The notes beneath the pieces were generated by a model. That model did not search any database and was not told where the DNA came from. It saw nothing but the letters and a program-made list of their open reading frames with translations. This document shows positions 35,606 through 44,966 of a stretch of 64,000 nucleotides of DNA, piece by piece (position 1 is the first letter of the stretch; each line of letters starts with the position of its first letter). Source of the stretch: Ruminococcus sp. (lineage in GTDB: Bacteria; Bacillota; Clostridia; Oscillospirales; Ruminococcaceae); contig JAFXXD010000021.1 of assembly GCA_017542475.1 (NCBI GenBank), forward strand, positions 21,729 through 85,728. Reading direction: 5' to 3'. The translations under genes and the position numbers were made by a program.

Positions 35606-36634
35606 ATGGAACTTTCTTCCGTTAAGAGGGTCGCGGCGGCAGTCAACACCGTCATACTTCTCCTCGTTTTCGGACTGATGGCGTTCTTCGCCTTCATTGA
35701 CGTTCAATTTCTCGTCTATTTCAGCATACCCACAGCTCTTATCTATATTGTAGGTTTTTTCCTCATATTCAAGGATAAGCTCGACTTCTACGTATGGCTG
35801 GTTTACTGCTGGCTGACGCTCTATATGGGGATCACTACAATGTGTCTCGGCTACGGCTACGGATTCCACCTGTACTGCTTCTCGATGATTCCCGTAATGT
35901 TTGTGACCGAGTACATCTCATACAAGCTCAAGCGCCGCAGTATGAAGGCGATCATCGTAAGCTTTGTCATCGCTGTATTCTACATCCTGTGCACTGGGTA
36001 TGTGGCGTATTTCGGTCCCGTTTATGAGCGCGGAAAGCGTGCCGCAGCCTTCTTCTGGATATTCAACGCTCTCATCGTTTTCGGCTTCCTGATATACTAC
36101 ACGAACTTCCTCATCAGGTCTGTGATAGACTCCGAGAAAAAGCTCATCGAAGCCGCTCACATCGACCGACTTACAAAGCTCTACAACCGCCACTATATGA
36201 TAAACAGGCTCGAAGCACTTTATTCCGAGGGAGGAACAGCCGTCCTCGCTATGGCTGACATCGACAGCTTCAAGCACATCAACGACACCTACGGTCACAA
36301 CGCAGGCGACGAGGTGCTGAAAGCCGTATCTGAGCGAATGAAGCAGGTGTGCTCGGACTGTGAGATATCACGCTGGGGCGGCGAGGAATTCCTCATCATC
36401 TCCCGCAAGCCCCTGAACAGCACAACAGCTATGCTTGAGGAACTGCGCAGGAACATTGAGCTCTCCCCTGTTCGCTTCGGAGACACGAATATAAAGGTCA
36501 CGATAACAGTCGGTGTTGTGGAGAGGACGGACGGAAACGGCGTCGATGCGTGGATTCAGCAAGCCGACAGAAAGCTCTACTATGGTAAGAACAACGGCAA
36601 AAACTGCATAATCAGCGAGCCTGTCACAGTATGA
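35606..36634 (+). CDS. membrane-bound diguanylate cyclase (GGDEF)
   Basis: Residues 1-170 hold about six membrane segments. A GGDEF domain follows, with DRLTKLYNRHY, the metal site MADIDSFKHINDTYGH and the active-site loop GGEEF at 258-262. The protein should make c-di-GMP from two GTP. No RxxD motif stands at the usual inhibitory-site position before GGEEF, so product inhibition by that route may be absent. AAAGGAG precedes the ATG. Confidence 0.93.
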   Translation: MELSSVKRVAAAVNTVILLLVFGLMAFFAFIDVQFLVYFSIPTALIYIVGFFLIFKDKLDFYVWLVYCWLTLYMGITTMCLGYGYGFHLYCFSMIPVMFVTEYISYKLKRRSMKAIIVSFVIAVFYILCTGYVAYFGPVYERGKRAAAFFWIFNALIVFGFLIYYTNFLIRSVIDSEKKLIEAAHIDRLTKLYNRHYMINRLEALYSEGGTAVLAMADIDSFKHINDTYGHNAGDEVLKAVSERMKQVCSDCEISRWGGEEFLIISRKPLNSTTAMLEELRRNIELSPVRFGDTNIKVTITVGVVERTDGNGVDAWIQQADRKLYYGKNNGKNCIISEPVTV

Positions 36635-36656
36635 AAAACGGATACGGAGGCTTGAT

Positions 36657-37319
36657 ATGAGTATCGTTCTGACTGACGAAATAAGAAATATGCACTTTCC
36701 GAAGCCGCTGAAGGCTGAGGAAATGAAATACTACACCGAGCATTTCGCGCTCGCAGTGCTGAGATATTGCTTCGACTGCTACGACAGCTGGCAAGCAGCG
36801 GACGCTCCAGACCTGCAAAGCGAGGACGGCCTCGCTGGCATCGAGGTCACAGAGCTGGCGATAAGCCTGAACAAAGCCATTGTCGGGGACTGCCTCCACT
36901 TCTGGGAGACAGGCGATGTCCGCTACAAGAACAAGGCTGTGTACCGCGGAGCACGTGCGGGCGAGGAGTTCTATATTCTCCCCTCGGTAGACTCAAACGA
37001 CGAGCTTGCCGCACTGGAGACCATCTTCCGCAAGAAGCTCAGCAAGCTGAGCACCTACAAAAAGCGCGGCATAAACACCTTCGGACTCGTTATGGTAATG
37101 GACGGTATGCCGCTTCCCGCAACCGCCGAAAACTGGGCAGAGGTCGTGCGCGTGCTCCAGTCCGACGCCGAGGAGAAGTATGACAAGGTGTTTTTCGCGT
37201 ACAGCTCCGCACTGAGCTACTACAACACCGCTACCGATACCACCACAAACTACGCCATAGACAGAGACGACTACGACGCACTCGAGAGATACGCCCGATA
37301 TATGGCTGAAAACAAATAA
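36657..37319 (+). CDS. uncharacterised protein, possibly nuclease-like
   Basis: I do not recognise this 220-residue soluble protein. It has a helical N-terminus, the motif EDGLAGIEVTELAISLNKAI near residue 60, and FGLVMVMDGMPLPATAENWAEVV in the second half. An Asp followed by an E-V-T strand recalls PD-(D/E)XK nuclease-like cores, but no clear catalytic lysine pattern is visible. It starts 22 bases after the GGDEF stop with GGAGG as ribosome site and is probably co-transcribed. Confidence 0.7.
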   Translation: MSIVLTDEIRNMHFPKPLKAEEMKYYTEHFALAVLRYCFDCYDSWQAADAPDLQSEDGLAGIEVTELAISLNKAIVGDCLHFWETGDVRYKNKAVYRGARAGEEFYILPSVDSNDELAALETIFRKKLSKLSTYKKRGINTFGLVMVMDGMPLPATAENWAEVVRVLQSDAEEKYDKVFFAYSSALSYYNTATDTTTNYAIDRDDYDALERYARYMAENK

Positions 37320-37352
37320 ACGTGCCTGTAAGGACAACCTACAGGCACGTTT
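37318..37352. terminator. bidirectional terminator
   Basis: AAACGTGCCTGTA and TACAGGCACGTTT, a 13-bp perfect stem with a 9-base loop, between the convergent unknown gene and trpA. Confidence 0.92.
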
Positions 37353-37355
37353 TTC

Positions 37356-38126
37356 TTATACTATTGCCGCTTTCATCTTAGCCGTGAATTCTCCGACGGG
37401 AGCAGCCGCTTCCCTGCCGTACTCGGCAACCTGCTTGACTATAGCCGAACCCACGATGACACCGTCCGCATACTGCGACATCTTCGCCGCCTGCTCGGGA
37501 TTAGAGATACCGAAGCCGACTGCGCACGGCACATCAGTATTCTCGCGAATGACCTTTACTATCGACGATATATCGGTAGTTATCTGCGAGCGTACACCCG
37601 TAACTCCGAGGCTCGACACGATGTAGATGAAGCCCTCAGCCTCTTTAGCTATCATTGCGATACGGTCAGCGGAGGTGGGAGCTATCAGCGAGATAAGGTC
37701 AACTCCGTACTGCTTGCATATAGCGCTGAACTCGTCCTTCTCCTCGAACGGAAGGTCGGGAAGGATAATTCCGCCCACACCTGTCTCGCAGCAGCGAGCC
37801 ATAAAGCGCTCTGCGTCATAGGAGAAGACAACGTTCGCATAGGTCATAAACACAAGCGGTATCTTCACATCGCGGCGGAGCTCCGCCACGAAATCAAATA
37901 TCTTATCGGTGGTGACTCCGCCCGAAAGTGCACGGATATTTGCCGCCTGTATAACGGGTCCCTCGGCAGTCGGGTCGGAGAAAGGTATGCCGAGCTCTAT
38001 GAGGTCAGCGCCATTTGCCGCCATTTCGCGTACAAGCTTACCCGTCGTTTCGAGGTCTGGGTCTCCGCAGGTTATGAAAGGTATGAATGCCTTTCCGTTC
38101 TTGAATGCGCTTGCGATATTACTCAT
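37356..38126 (-). CDS. trpA: tryptophan synthase alpha subunit
   Basis: The protein begins [24 protein letters not shown] and has the catalytic Glu region [19 protein letters not shown] and the phosphate-binding [10 protein letters not shown]. It cleaves indole-3-glycerol phosphate and passes indole to TrpB. The ATG at 38126 follows GGGGAGG. It overlaps the end of trpB by 8 bases and is the last gene of the trp operon. Confidence 0.97.
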   Translation of the reverse strand: MSNIASAFKNGKAFIPFITCGDPDLETTGKLVREMAANGADLIELGIPFSDPTAEGPVIQAANIRALSGGVTTDKIFDFVAELRRDVKIPLVFMTYANVVFSYDAERFMARCCETGVGGIILPDLPFEEKDEFSAICKQYGVDLISLIAPTSADRIAMIAKEAEGFIYIVSSLGVTGVRSQITTDISSIVKVIRENTDVPCAVGFGISNPEQAAKMSQYADGVIVGSAIVKQVAEYGREAAAPVGEFTAKMKAAIV

Positions 38127-39309
38127 AGATATCCTCCCCTCTGTAGCGTGCGATAGCGGCACAGTCCTTGTCACCCCTGCCCGAAATCGTCACGATTATT
38201 ATCTTGTCCTTGTCCATTGTCGGAGCAAGCTTCATCGCATATGCAACAGCGTGTGCTGACTCTATCGCGGGGATTATACCCTCTGTGCGCGACAGGAACT
38301 CGAATGCGTCAACTGCCTCGTCATCTGTGATAGGCACGTACTCAGCGCGTCCGATGTCGTGGAGATATGCGTGCTCAGGACCTACTCCCGGGTAGTCAAG
38401 TCCCGCGGAGATAGAGTAAACAGGCGCTATCTGACCGTACTCGTCCTGACAGAAATAGCTCTTCATTCCGTGGAAGATACCAAGTCTGCCTGTGTTCACT
38501 GTAGCCGCAGTCTCGAAGGTGTCGATGCCTCTGCCCGCAGCCTCACAGCCGATAAGGCGGACGCTCTCGTCGCCGATGAAGTTGTAGAAGCTTCCGATAG
38601 CATTCGAGCCGCCGCCCACGCACGCGATGACCGCGTCGGGAAGCCTGCCCTCGTATTCAAGGATCTGTTCACGAGCCTCCTTGGAGATAACGGACTGGAA
38701 GTCGCGCACTATCGTCGGGAACGGGTGCGGTCCCATAACCGAGCCGAGACAGTAGTGGGTATCGTCGATGCGTGATGTCCACTCGCGCATAGCCTCGGAA
38801 ACGGCGTCCTTGAGAGTAGCCGTGCCGCTTGTTACGGGAATTACCGTAGCTCCGAGAAGGCGCATACGGTAAACGTTCAGAGCCTGACGCTTGGTGTCCT
38901 CCTCGCCCATGAATACTACGCACTCCATACCGAGCAGAGCCGCCGCGGTCGCTGTAGCAACTCCGTGCTGACCTGCGCCCGTTTCAGCGATGAGGCGGGT
39001 CTTGCCCATCTTCTTCGCGAGAAGTGCCTGTCCGAGGACGTTGTTTATCTTGTGCGAGCCCGTGTGGTTGAGGTCCTCGCGCTTGAGGTATATCTTCGCG
39101 CCGCCAAGCGTGTTCGTGAGCTTCTCCGCGTAGTAGAGGAGCGACGGTCTGCCTGCATATTTTTTCAGCAGGTCGTCGAGCTCGCGGACAAAATCGGGGT
39201 CATTCTTGTAATGCTCGTATTCCTTTTCGAGCTCTATAACGGCGTTCATCAGCGTCTCGGGAATGTACTGTCCGCCGTGTACGCCGAAGCGTCCTTTTGA
39301 CTGTGACAT
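38119..39309 (-). CDS. trpB: tryptophan synthase beta subunit
   Basis: The 396-residue PLP enzyme starts [21 protein letters not shown] and contains the PLP lysine motif [13 protein letters not shown], the GAGQHG loop and the phosphate-binding [10 protein letters not shown]. It condenses indole and serine to tryptophan. The ATG at 39309 is chosen from family alignment and the AAAGGAAAG site; the in-frame extension upstream has no relation to TrpB. Confidence 0.97.
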   Translation of the reverse strand: MSQSKGRFGVHGGQYIPETLMNAVIELEKEYEHYKNDPDFVRELDDLLKKYAGRPSLLYYAEKLTNTLGGAKIYLKREDLNHTGSHKINNVLGQALLAKKMGKTRLIAETGAGQHGVATATAAALLGMECVVFMGEEDTKRQALNVYRMRLLGATVIPVTSGTATLKDAVSEAMREWTSRIDDTHYCLGSVMGPHPFPTIVRDFQSVISKEAREQILEYEGRLPDAVIACVGGGSNAIGSFYNFIGDESVRLIGCEAAGRGIDTFETAATVNTGRLGIFHGMKSYFCQDEYGQIAPVYSISAGLDYPGVGPEHAYLHDIGRAEYVPITDDEAVDAFEFLSRTEGIIPAIESAHAVAYAMKLAPTMDKDKIIIVTISGRGDKDCAAIARYRGEDIYE

Positions 39310-39325
39310 ATTATCTTTCCTTTCG

Positions 39326-40108
39326 TTACTTTTGTTTCTTTCGGAGTATATCCAATGTATGGTCTGAAATGCCGATAATGTCCTGTCTTTCGCAGGTGGC
39401 AAGGTGGTACTCCGTCCACTTGCCGAAGGTATATTCGTCCATTTCGTCAATCTTATCTCTGATATAGTTCGTTGAACCGTCAGTAGCAATGAGCTTTAAC
39501 CTCTCCACGTCGAGCTTGCTGTCAAGCTCGGCTATCTCCTCCGTGCGGACTAGCTCGAAAAGCTCTTTCGGCGTGCTCTTGCAGTGCCAGCTCCCGTCTA
39601 TCATATCAATGGTATCTTTCAGGTTATCCTTGCCGAAAACATAGCGAATTATGACGGTCTCGTTCATACAGTAAGCGACCATTACAATGCCGCCCTGCTT
39701 GGTCACGCGCACTGCCTCGGTCAGAGCCGAGAGCTTATCCTGCTTCGTGTAGAGGTGGTACATCGGACCGAGCACCAGCGTCATATCGAATGTTCCGTCC
39801 GCGAACCGCGACAAGTCGAGGGCATTTCCTTGGAAGACTTCGAGGTCTTCACTTCCCGTCAGCTTGCTGTTCAGCACATCGATATTGTGCTGTATCAGTT
39901 CGACTGCGGTGACTGAGTGTCCCTCCTGCGCGAGAGGTATGCTGTAGCGTCCCGTTCCTGCGCCGACTTCGAGTATTTTCGCCTTCTGTCCGCGTTCGAG
40001 GTAATCGCGGATATACTTCATCGTCGTAATGTACTCGACCTGACCGTGCTGAGGAGACAACCGCTCGTCCTCGTTGAAGCTGTTGTAGTAGTTTTCAAGG
40101 TAGTCCAT
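39326..40108 (-). CDS. SAM-dependent class I methyltransferase inserted in the trp operon
   Basis: The 260-residue protein has the SAM-binding motif [17 protein letters not shown], motif [12 protein letters not shown] and a motif IV-like [12 protein letters not shown]. It resembles UbiE/Methyltransf_25-type small-molecule methyltransferases. I chose ATG at 40108, 8 bases after AAGGAG. It overlaps the trpF stop and lies 16 bases before trpB, so it is part of the operon. It is not a known tryptophan enzyme; a methylated aromatic or a modification role is speculative. Confidence 0.88.
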   Translation of the reverse strand: MDYLENYYNSFNEDERLSPQHGQVEYITTMKYIRDYLERGQKAKILEVGAGTGRYSIPLAQEGHSVTAVELIQHNIDVLNSKLTGSEDLEVFQGNALDLSRFADGTFDMTLVLGPMYHLYTKQDKLSALTEAVRVTKQGGIVMVAYCMNETVIIRYVFGKDNLKDTIDMIDGSWHCKSTPKELFELVRTEEIAELDSKLDVERLKLIATDGSTNYIRDKIDEMDEYTFGKWTEYHLATCERQDIIGISDHTLDILRKKQK

Positions 40109-40109
40109 A

Positions 40110-40709
40110 TCAGACACTCCTTACAGCGCTGACAAATACAGTCATCTTCGTTTTATCCTTTATGCCGTCCGTTTCGAGGGAGCTGCTCGCATCGACCGCA
40201 AACGGCTCAAAGCGTGTTATCGCCTCGCCTACATTTTCGGGCGTGAGACCTCCAGCGAGAAAGAACGGTCTGCCGAGGTCGGCAATCAGCGAGTGGTCAA
40301 ACGTACTGCCCGTACCCGTTCCGCTGTCGAGCAGAACATAGTCTGCGGAGCTAACACGCGCGGCTTCGATATCAGCCTCGGACTTGACCGTGAAAGCCTT
40401 GATTATCGGCTTATCAGTGTGCTTCCTGAGAGCGGAGATGTACTGCTCGCTCTCGTTTCCGTGAAGCTGTATCACGTCGATACCCTCCTCGAATTTGCCG
40501 ATAAGCGAATCAAGCGGCTCGTTCACGAAAACTCCGACGCGCTTTATATCGCTGTCCCTAAGCATAGCCGACAGCGTGATGAACATATCATAATCTATCG
40601 ACCGCCTGAATCCCCCCGACAGGATAAATCCTGCATAGTCAGGGCGGAGCTCAAGCACCGTGCGTACGTCAGCCTCAGACCTCAGCCCGCAGAGCTTTAC
40701 TCGCGTCAT
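40110..40709 (-). CDS. trpF: phosphoribosylanthranilate isomerase
   Basis: This small (199-residue) barrel begins MTRVKLCGLRSEADV with the catalytic Cys, and has VIQLHGNESEQYI with the partner Asp/His region and LAGGLTPENVGEAI for phosphate binding. It performs the Amadori rearrangement before TrpC. Its ATG overlaps the trpC stop (ATGA). Confidence 0.96.
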   Translation of the reverse strand: MTRVKLCGLRSEADVRTVLELRPDYAGFILSGGFRRSIDYDMFITLSAMLRDSDIKRVGVFVNEPLDSLIGKFEEGIDVIQLHGNESEQYISALRKHTDKPIIKAFTVKSEADIEAARVSSADYVLLDSGTGTGSTFDHSLIADLGRPFFLAGGLTPENVGEAITRFEPFAVDASSSLETDGIKDKTKMTVFVSAVRSV

Positions 40710-41491
40710 ACGTTGTCACCTCTGAGCTCGCGGAGCTTCGCCGCGATGTCGGGAGCCCGCATAAGAGCCTCACCAATGAGGACGGCGTTCGCTCCTACAG
40801 CTTCGAGCCTTGCCGTATCCTCGCGGGAGCTTACTCCGCTCTCGGAGACGAACAGCACTCCCTCGGGAACGAGCTCACGCAGACGGCGGCTGTTGTCGGT
40901 ATTGACGGTGAAATCGGCAAGATTTCGGTTGTTCACGCCAATGATACGTGCTCCGACGGAAACAGCCGTCCTGACCTCACTCTCGTCGTGAGCCTCAACG
41001 AGCGCGGAGAGCCCGAGCTCGTCGCATATGGCGATGTAACGCTCTATCTGCTCGGCGGGAAGAATTGAGCATATCAGCAGGACTGCCTTTGCTCCGAGCA
41101 CTTTCGCCTCGTATATCATATACTCATCGACCGTAAAATCCTTGCGCAGGCAGGGAGTTTTCACGGCTGCGGCAATCTCGCGGAGATAGTCGCTGCTGCC
41201 GAGGAACCACTTCGGCTCGGTCAGCACGGATATGCAGTCCGCCCCCGCAGCCTCATACTGCTTTGCAATGTCGAGATACGGGAAATCCTCGGCGATAATG
41301 CCCTTTGACGGGCTCGCCTTCTTGCACTCGCATATGAAGGAGAGCCCTTGCTTTGCGAGCGTCTTCTCGAACTCGAATCCCCCCTTGGGAAGAGCGAGTG
41401 CCCGCTCCTTCATCTCATCGGCGGGAACTGCCAGCTTTGCGGCTTCAACTCGCTCTCTTGCGTGCTCTGCGAGCTTGTCAAGTATAGTCAT
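40706..41491 (-). CDS. trpC: indole-3-glycerol phosphate synthase
   Basis: The 261-residue barrel has ICECKKASPSKGIIAEDFP with the catalytic lysines, LRKDFTVDEYMIYEAKVLGAKAV (split motifs) and VSESGVSSREDTARL. It closes the indole ring. It lies 9 bases after trpD. Confidence 0.97.
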   Translation of the reverse strand: MTILDKLAEHARERVEAAKLAVPADEMKERALALPKGGFEFEKTLAKQGLSFICECKKASPSKGIIAEDFPYLDIAKQYEAAGADCISVLTEPKWFLGSSDYLREIAAAVKTPCLRKDFTVDEYMIYEAKVLGAKAVLLICSILPAEQIERYIAICDELGLSALVEAHDESEVRTAVSVGARIIGVNNRNLADFTVNTDNSRRLRELVPEGVLFVSESGVSSREDTARLEAVGANAVLIGEALMRAPDIAAKLRELRGDNV

Positions 41492-41500
41492 AGCTTCTCC

Positions 41501-42520
41501 TTATCTGTTGGAAACCTCAATTGCCTTTTCAAGTGTAGCATATGCCGCGCCGGAATCTATAAGCTCTGCCGCAAGCTTTATGCCGTCAGCTACGCTGTCA
41601 GCCTTCTCGGCTACGCAGAGAGCCGCGCCCGCGTTGAGCAGTACAGCCTCACGCTTGGGACCTCTGTCCTTACCGTTGAGGATATTGCGTGTTATCTCCG
41701 CGTTCTCCGCTGGTGTGCCGCCGCGGATATCTTCGTGTGTACCGCCTGCAAGACCGAACTGCTCGGGCGATATCGTGTAGCTCTTGAACCAGCCGTCCTT
41801 GAACTCGCATACCTTTGTCGAAGCGGCAATTGAGACCTCATCAAGCCTATCAGTTCCGTGTACGACCATTCCGCGCTTTACTCCGAGGTTCATAAGCACC
41901 TGTGCGAGCGGCTCTACGAGTGACGCATCATATACGCCGAGCAGGAAGCGCTTCGGGCTTGCGGGGTTGGTGAGAGGTCCGAGGATATTGAATACGGTGC
42001 GGATTCCGAGCTCCTTGCGGATAGGTCCGACGTACTTCATCGATGTGTGATACTTCTGCGCGAAGAAGAAGCAGAAGTTCGTCTCGTCGAGCATTTCGCG
42101 GCACTTCTCGGGGCTCATATCAATGTTGATGCCGAGAGCTTCGAGGCAGTCAGCCGTACCCGAGAGTGAGGAAGCGGCGCGGTTGCCGTGCTTAGCGACT
42201 TTTACTCCCGCGGAAGCAATGACCATAGCCGAAGTCGTCGAGATGTTGAAGCTGTGTGCGTTGTCTCCGCCTGTACCGACTATTTCGAGAAGGTCGTCGT
42301 CGTTCTCGAACTTGACAGCTGCGTCACGCATTGCCGCCGCACAGCCCGCTATCTCCTCTGTAGTCTCAGCCTTGGTGGACTTGGTCGAGAGAGCCGCAAG
42401 GAAAGCCGCATTCTGCGTAGCTGTAGTCTTTCCCGACATTATCTCACTGATTACCTCATATGCCTCATCATATGTGAGGTCCTGCTTGTCAACTATCTTT
42501 ACAATTGCCTGTTCTATCAT
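41501..42520 (-). CDS. trpD: anthranilate phosphoribosyltransferase
   Basis: The protein starts [20 protein letters not shown] and contains the PRPP-binding motifs [17 protein letters not shown] and [21 protein letters not shown] (split). I chose the ATG at 42520, preceded by GGAGG; an in-frame TTG upstream is less likely. It transfers phosphoribose to anthranilate. Confidence 0.97.
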   Translation of the reverse strand: MIEQAIVKIVDKQDLTYDEAYEVISEIMSGKTTATQNAAFLAALSTKSTKAETTEEIAGCAAAMRDAAVKFENDDDLLEIVGTGGDNAHSFNISTTSAMVIASAGVKVAKHGNRAASSLSGTADCLEALGINIDMSPEKCREMLDETNFCFFFAQKYHTSMKYVGPIRKELGIRTVFNILGPLTNPASPKRFLLGVYDASLVEPLAQVLMNLGVKRGMVVHGTDRLDEVSIAASTKVCEFKDGWFKSYTISPEQFGLAGGTHEDIRGGTPAENAEITRNILNGKDRGPKREAVLLNAGAALCVAEKADSVADGIKLAAELIDSGAAYATLEKAIEVSNR

Positions 42521-42535
42521 AATAATAACCTCCAA

Positions 42536-43096
42536 TTAAAGTTCAACAAAGTTTTTGAGCATTTCTCTTCCGAGCGGTGTGAGTATCGACTCGGGGTGGA
42601 ACTGCACGCCGTATATCGGGTACTGCTCATGCTGTACCGCCATAATCTCGCCGTCGTCGGTTACCGCCGTAGCCTTCAGACAGTCGGGAAGTCCCACTGC
42701 CGCGAGCGAGTGATACCTCGCTACCTCGGTATTCTCGGGAAGTCCGCGGAACATCGGACTGGACGTATCCACCTTCACCGTGCTCTGCTTGCCGTGCATA
42801 AGCTTCTTCGCGTGGACTATCTCCGCACCGTAAGCCTGACATATCGCCTGATGTCCCAGACATACGCCCAGCGTGGGTATCTCCTTGGATACAGTCGCCG
42901 CGACTTCCACGGTAACTCCCGCGTCCTCGGGGCGACCAGGTCCTGGCGAGAGGATTATCTTATCGGGAGCAAGAGCGCGTATCTCGTCAACTGTCATTTC
43001 GTCGTTGCGTATTACCTTTATGTCGGGTCTGAGCTCTCCCACGAGCTGGAAAAGGTTGTAGGAAAAGCTGTCGTAGTTATCAATAAGAAGTATCAT
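42536..43096 (-). CDS. trpG: anthranilate synthase glutaminase subunit
   Basis: The class I amidotransferase begins MILLIDNYDSFSYNLFQLVGE and has GVCLGHQAICQAYG with the nucleophile Cys and QFHPESILT with the His/Glu pair. It supplies ammonia to TrpE. The ATG overlaps the trpE stop (TAATG), so the two subunits are made in equal amounts by coupling. Confidence 0.97.
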   Translation of the reverse strand: MILLIDNYDSFSYNLFQLVGELRPDIKVIRNDEMTVDEIRALAPDKIILSPGPGRPEDAGVTVEVAATVSKEIPTLGVCLGHQAICQAYGAEIVHAKKLMHGKQSTVKVDTSSPMFRGLPENTEVARYHSLAAVGLPDCLKATAVTDDGEIMAVQHEQYPIYGVQFHPESILTPLGREMLKNFVEL

Positions 43097-44559
43097 TATT
43101 CTACCTCCTCTGCCGCTTTGATAGCCTCGATTACCGCCGCCGCCTTGTTGCGGCACTCGCGGTACTCGTTCTCGGGTACGGAGTCGGCTACGATACCCGC
43201 GCCGCTCCTGATGAAGACCTTGCCGTTCTTCTTGAACGCCGAGCGTATCGCGATACAGGTGTCGAGGTTGCCCGTGAAGTCGATGTAGCCTATCGCGCCG
43301 CCGTAAAGTCCGCGCTTGTTGTTTTCAAGCTCCGCAATGAGCTGGCAGGCGCGTATCTTCGGAGCTCCCGAGAGCGTGCCCGCGGGCAGTACAGAATTTA
43401 CAGCATCGAGAGCGTCGCAGTCGTCTCGGATCTCGCCGCGCACCGTCGATCCGATATGCATAACGTGCGAGAAACGAAGAATGGTCTTGTACTGCTCTAC
43501 GCTGACAGTTCCGAACTTGCTTATGCGTCCGAGGTCGTTGCGCCCGAGGTCAACGAGCATATTGTGCTCGGCGAGCTCCTTCTCGTCGGAGAGCACCTCC
43601 GCTTCAAGAGCCCTGTCCTCCTCGTCGGTCTTGCCTCTCGGACGTGTGCCCGCAAGCGGGAAGGTGTGGAGCACGCCGTCCTCAAGCTTGACGAGGGTCT
43701 CGGGAGAAGCACCCGCTATCTCAACGTCAGTGCCCGAGAAATAGAACATATACGGCGACGGATTCGTCGTGCGAAGTATGCGGTAGGTATTCAGCAGACT
43801 GCCGTCATACTCGGCGCAGAGGCGGTTCGAGAGCACTATCTGGAAGATGTCGCCGTCGAAGATGTGCTGCTTTGCGCGGTCAATCATCTTGCAGAACTCC
43901 TCCTTCGAGAACAGCTCCGTGACCTCGCTCCTGAGCCTGCCGTTCGGCTCGCTGACAGGCTTGCCGTTCCTGAGCAGGTCAGCCATCTGCTCGAGCTCCA
44001 TACAAGCTCTCTTGTAGCTGCTCTCGGGCTCGGAGAGCTTCATATTCGATATGAGCACGAGCCTGCCGCGGTAGTTGTCAAAGGCGATGACCTTGTCAAA
44101 CAGCATAAGGTCTGCGTTCTTGAAGTGCTCGCTGTCATCGACGGGAAGCTTCACGGTCGGCTCACTGTATCCGATGAAGTCGTAGGCAAAGTAGCCGACA
44201 AGTCCGCCCGTAAACGGCGGGAGTCCCTCAACGCGGGGACTGCGGTACTTCGCAAGGAGCTCGCGAATATGCGAGGACGGGTCGGTCGTCTCGATGTCCT
44301 TGCCGCCTATGGTTATCATATTGTCCGAGCAGGTAAGCTCGAGCGCGGGCTTGTAGCCGAGGAATGTCCAGCGTCCCCAGCGCTCCTTGTCGGACGCCGA
44401 TTCGAGCAGATAGCAGTGAGTCGATACATTTTTGAGTATCTTCACTGCCTCGATAGGCGTGCAGATGTCGGAGAGAAGCTCGCAGCTCACAGGCATAATG
44501 TCGTATCTGCCGTCTGCGGCGTATTCCTTTGCGGTTTCGAGTGTGGGATAGAACTTCAT
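43096..44559 (-). CDS. trpE: anthranilate synthase component I
   Basis: The 487-residue protein begins MKFYPTLETAKEYAADGRY and has the tryptophan-feedback motif LLESASDKERWGRW and the chorismate-binding core DIFQIVLSNRL, PLAGTRPRGKTDEED, LVDLGRNDLGRI and SGAPKIRACQLIAELE. It converts chorismate to anthranilate. The ATG at 44559 follows GGAGGT. The intact LLES motif predicts feedback inhibition in addition to T-box control. Confidence 0.97.
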   Translation of the reverse strand: MKFYPTLETAKEYAADGRYDIMPVSCELLSDICTPIEAVKILKNVSTHCYLLESASDKERWGRWTFLGYKPALELTCSDNMITIGGKDIETTDPSSHIRELLAKYRSPRVEGLPPFTGGLVGYFAYDFIGYSEPTVKLPVDDSEHFKNADLMLFDKVIAFDNYRGRLVLISNMKLSEPESSYKRACMELEQMADLLRNGKPVSEPNGRLRSEVTELFSKEEFCKMIDRAKQHIFDGDIFQIVLSNRLCAEYDGSLLNTYRILRTTNPSPYMFYFSGTDVEIAGASPETLVKLEDGVLHTFPLAGTRPRGKTDEEDRALEAEVLSDEKELAEHNMLVDLGRNDLGRISKFGTVSVEQYKTILRFSHVMHIGSTVRGEIRDDCDALDAVNSVLPAGTLSGAPKIRACQLIAELENNKRGLYGGAIGYIDFTGNLDTCIAIRSAFKKNGKVFIRSGAGIVADSVPENEYRECRNKAAAVIEAIKAAEEVE

Positions 44560-44866
44560 AACTGCACCTCCGTAGTCGTCAGGGCAAAACAAAAGTCCCT
44601 GACAAAACCTTTCAGCTTTGTCAAGGACGAATAATACTTATCCGCGGTGCCACCTTGATTCGCAGCTTGATACTGCGCACTTTGCGGGATACCTTCATAT
44701 CCCCGACAACTCACGTATGTCCACACGTCGCAGAATACTCTGCCTCACGGCATTTGACTGCGCCCTCAGCGGTCCATTTGATGACTTGTTTTTCACCCAT
44801 TCTCAGCAACAGGGCTCTCTGTGGAAGCATCATCACCGTTATCTCCGCGTCAACGGTTTTCGTTAT
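44560..44866 (-). ncRNA. T-box leader (tRNA-Trp sensing) of the trp operon
   Basis: The minus strand contains the diagnostic T-box sequence AAGGTGGCACCGCG (44643-44656). A Stem I region upstream has the specifier TGG (44774-44776) in AAATGGACC context, identifying tryptophan. A terminator with stem GTCCTTGACAAA/TTTGTCAGGGAC and a T-rich tail lies at 44586-44628. Uncharged tRNA-Trp should stabilise the antiterminator and allow trpE expression. Confidence 0.93.
44586..44628 (-). terminator. regulated terminator of the T-box leader
   Basis: A 12-bp stem with one wobble pair followed by TTTTGTTTT on the minus strand; its 5' arm follows the T-box element, allowing the alternative antiterminator fold. 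Confidence 0.9.
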
Positions 44867-44871
44867 TTTGA

Positions 44872-44900
44872 ATTATAGCATATAATTTTTATCTTGTCAA
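44872..44900 (-). promoter_or_regulatory. consensus promoter of the trp operon
   Basis: On the minus strand TTGACA (44895-44900), 17 bp, TATAAT (44872-44877), just upstream of the T-box leader. Confidence 0.93.
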
Positions 44901-44927
44901 GGGGGGGCAGGAATTTTTTCTGAAAAG

Positions 44928-44958
44928 AAAAGCCCTCACTTTAAAAGCGAGGGCTTAG
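44928..44958 (-). terminator. terminator of the serpin gene
   Basis: AAGCCCTCGCTTT and AAAGTGAGGGCTT pair (one G-U), followed by TTCTTTTC on the minus strand. Confidence 0.88.
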
Positions 44959-44966
44959 AAAATGCT

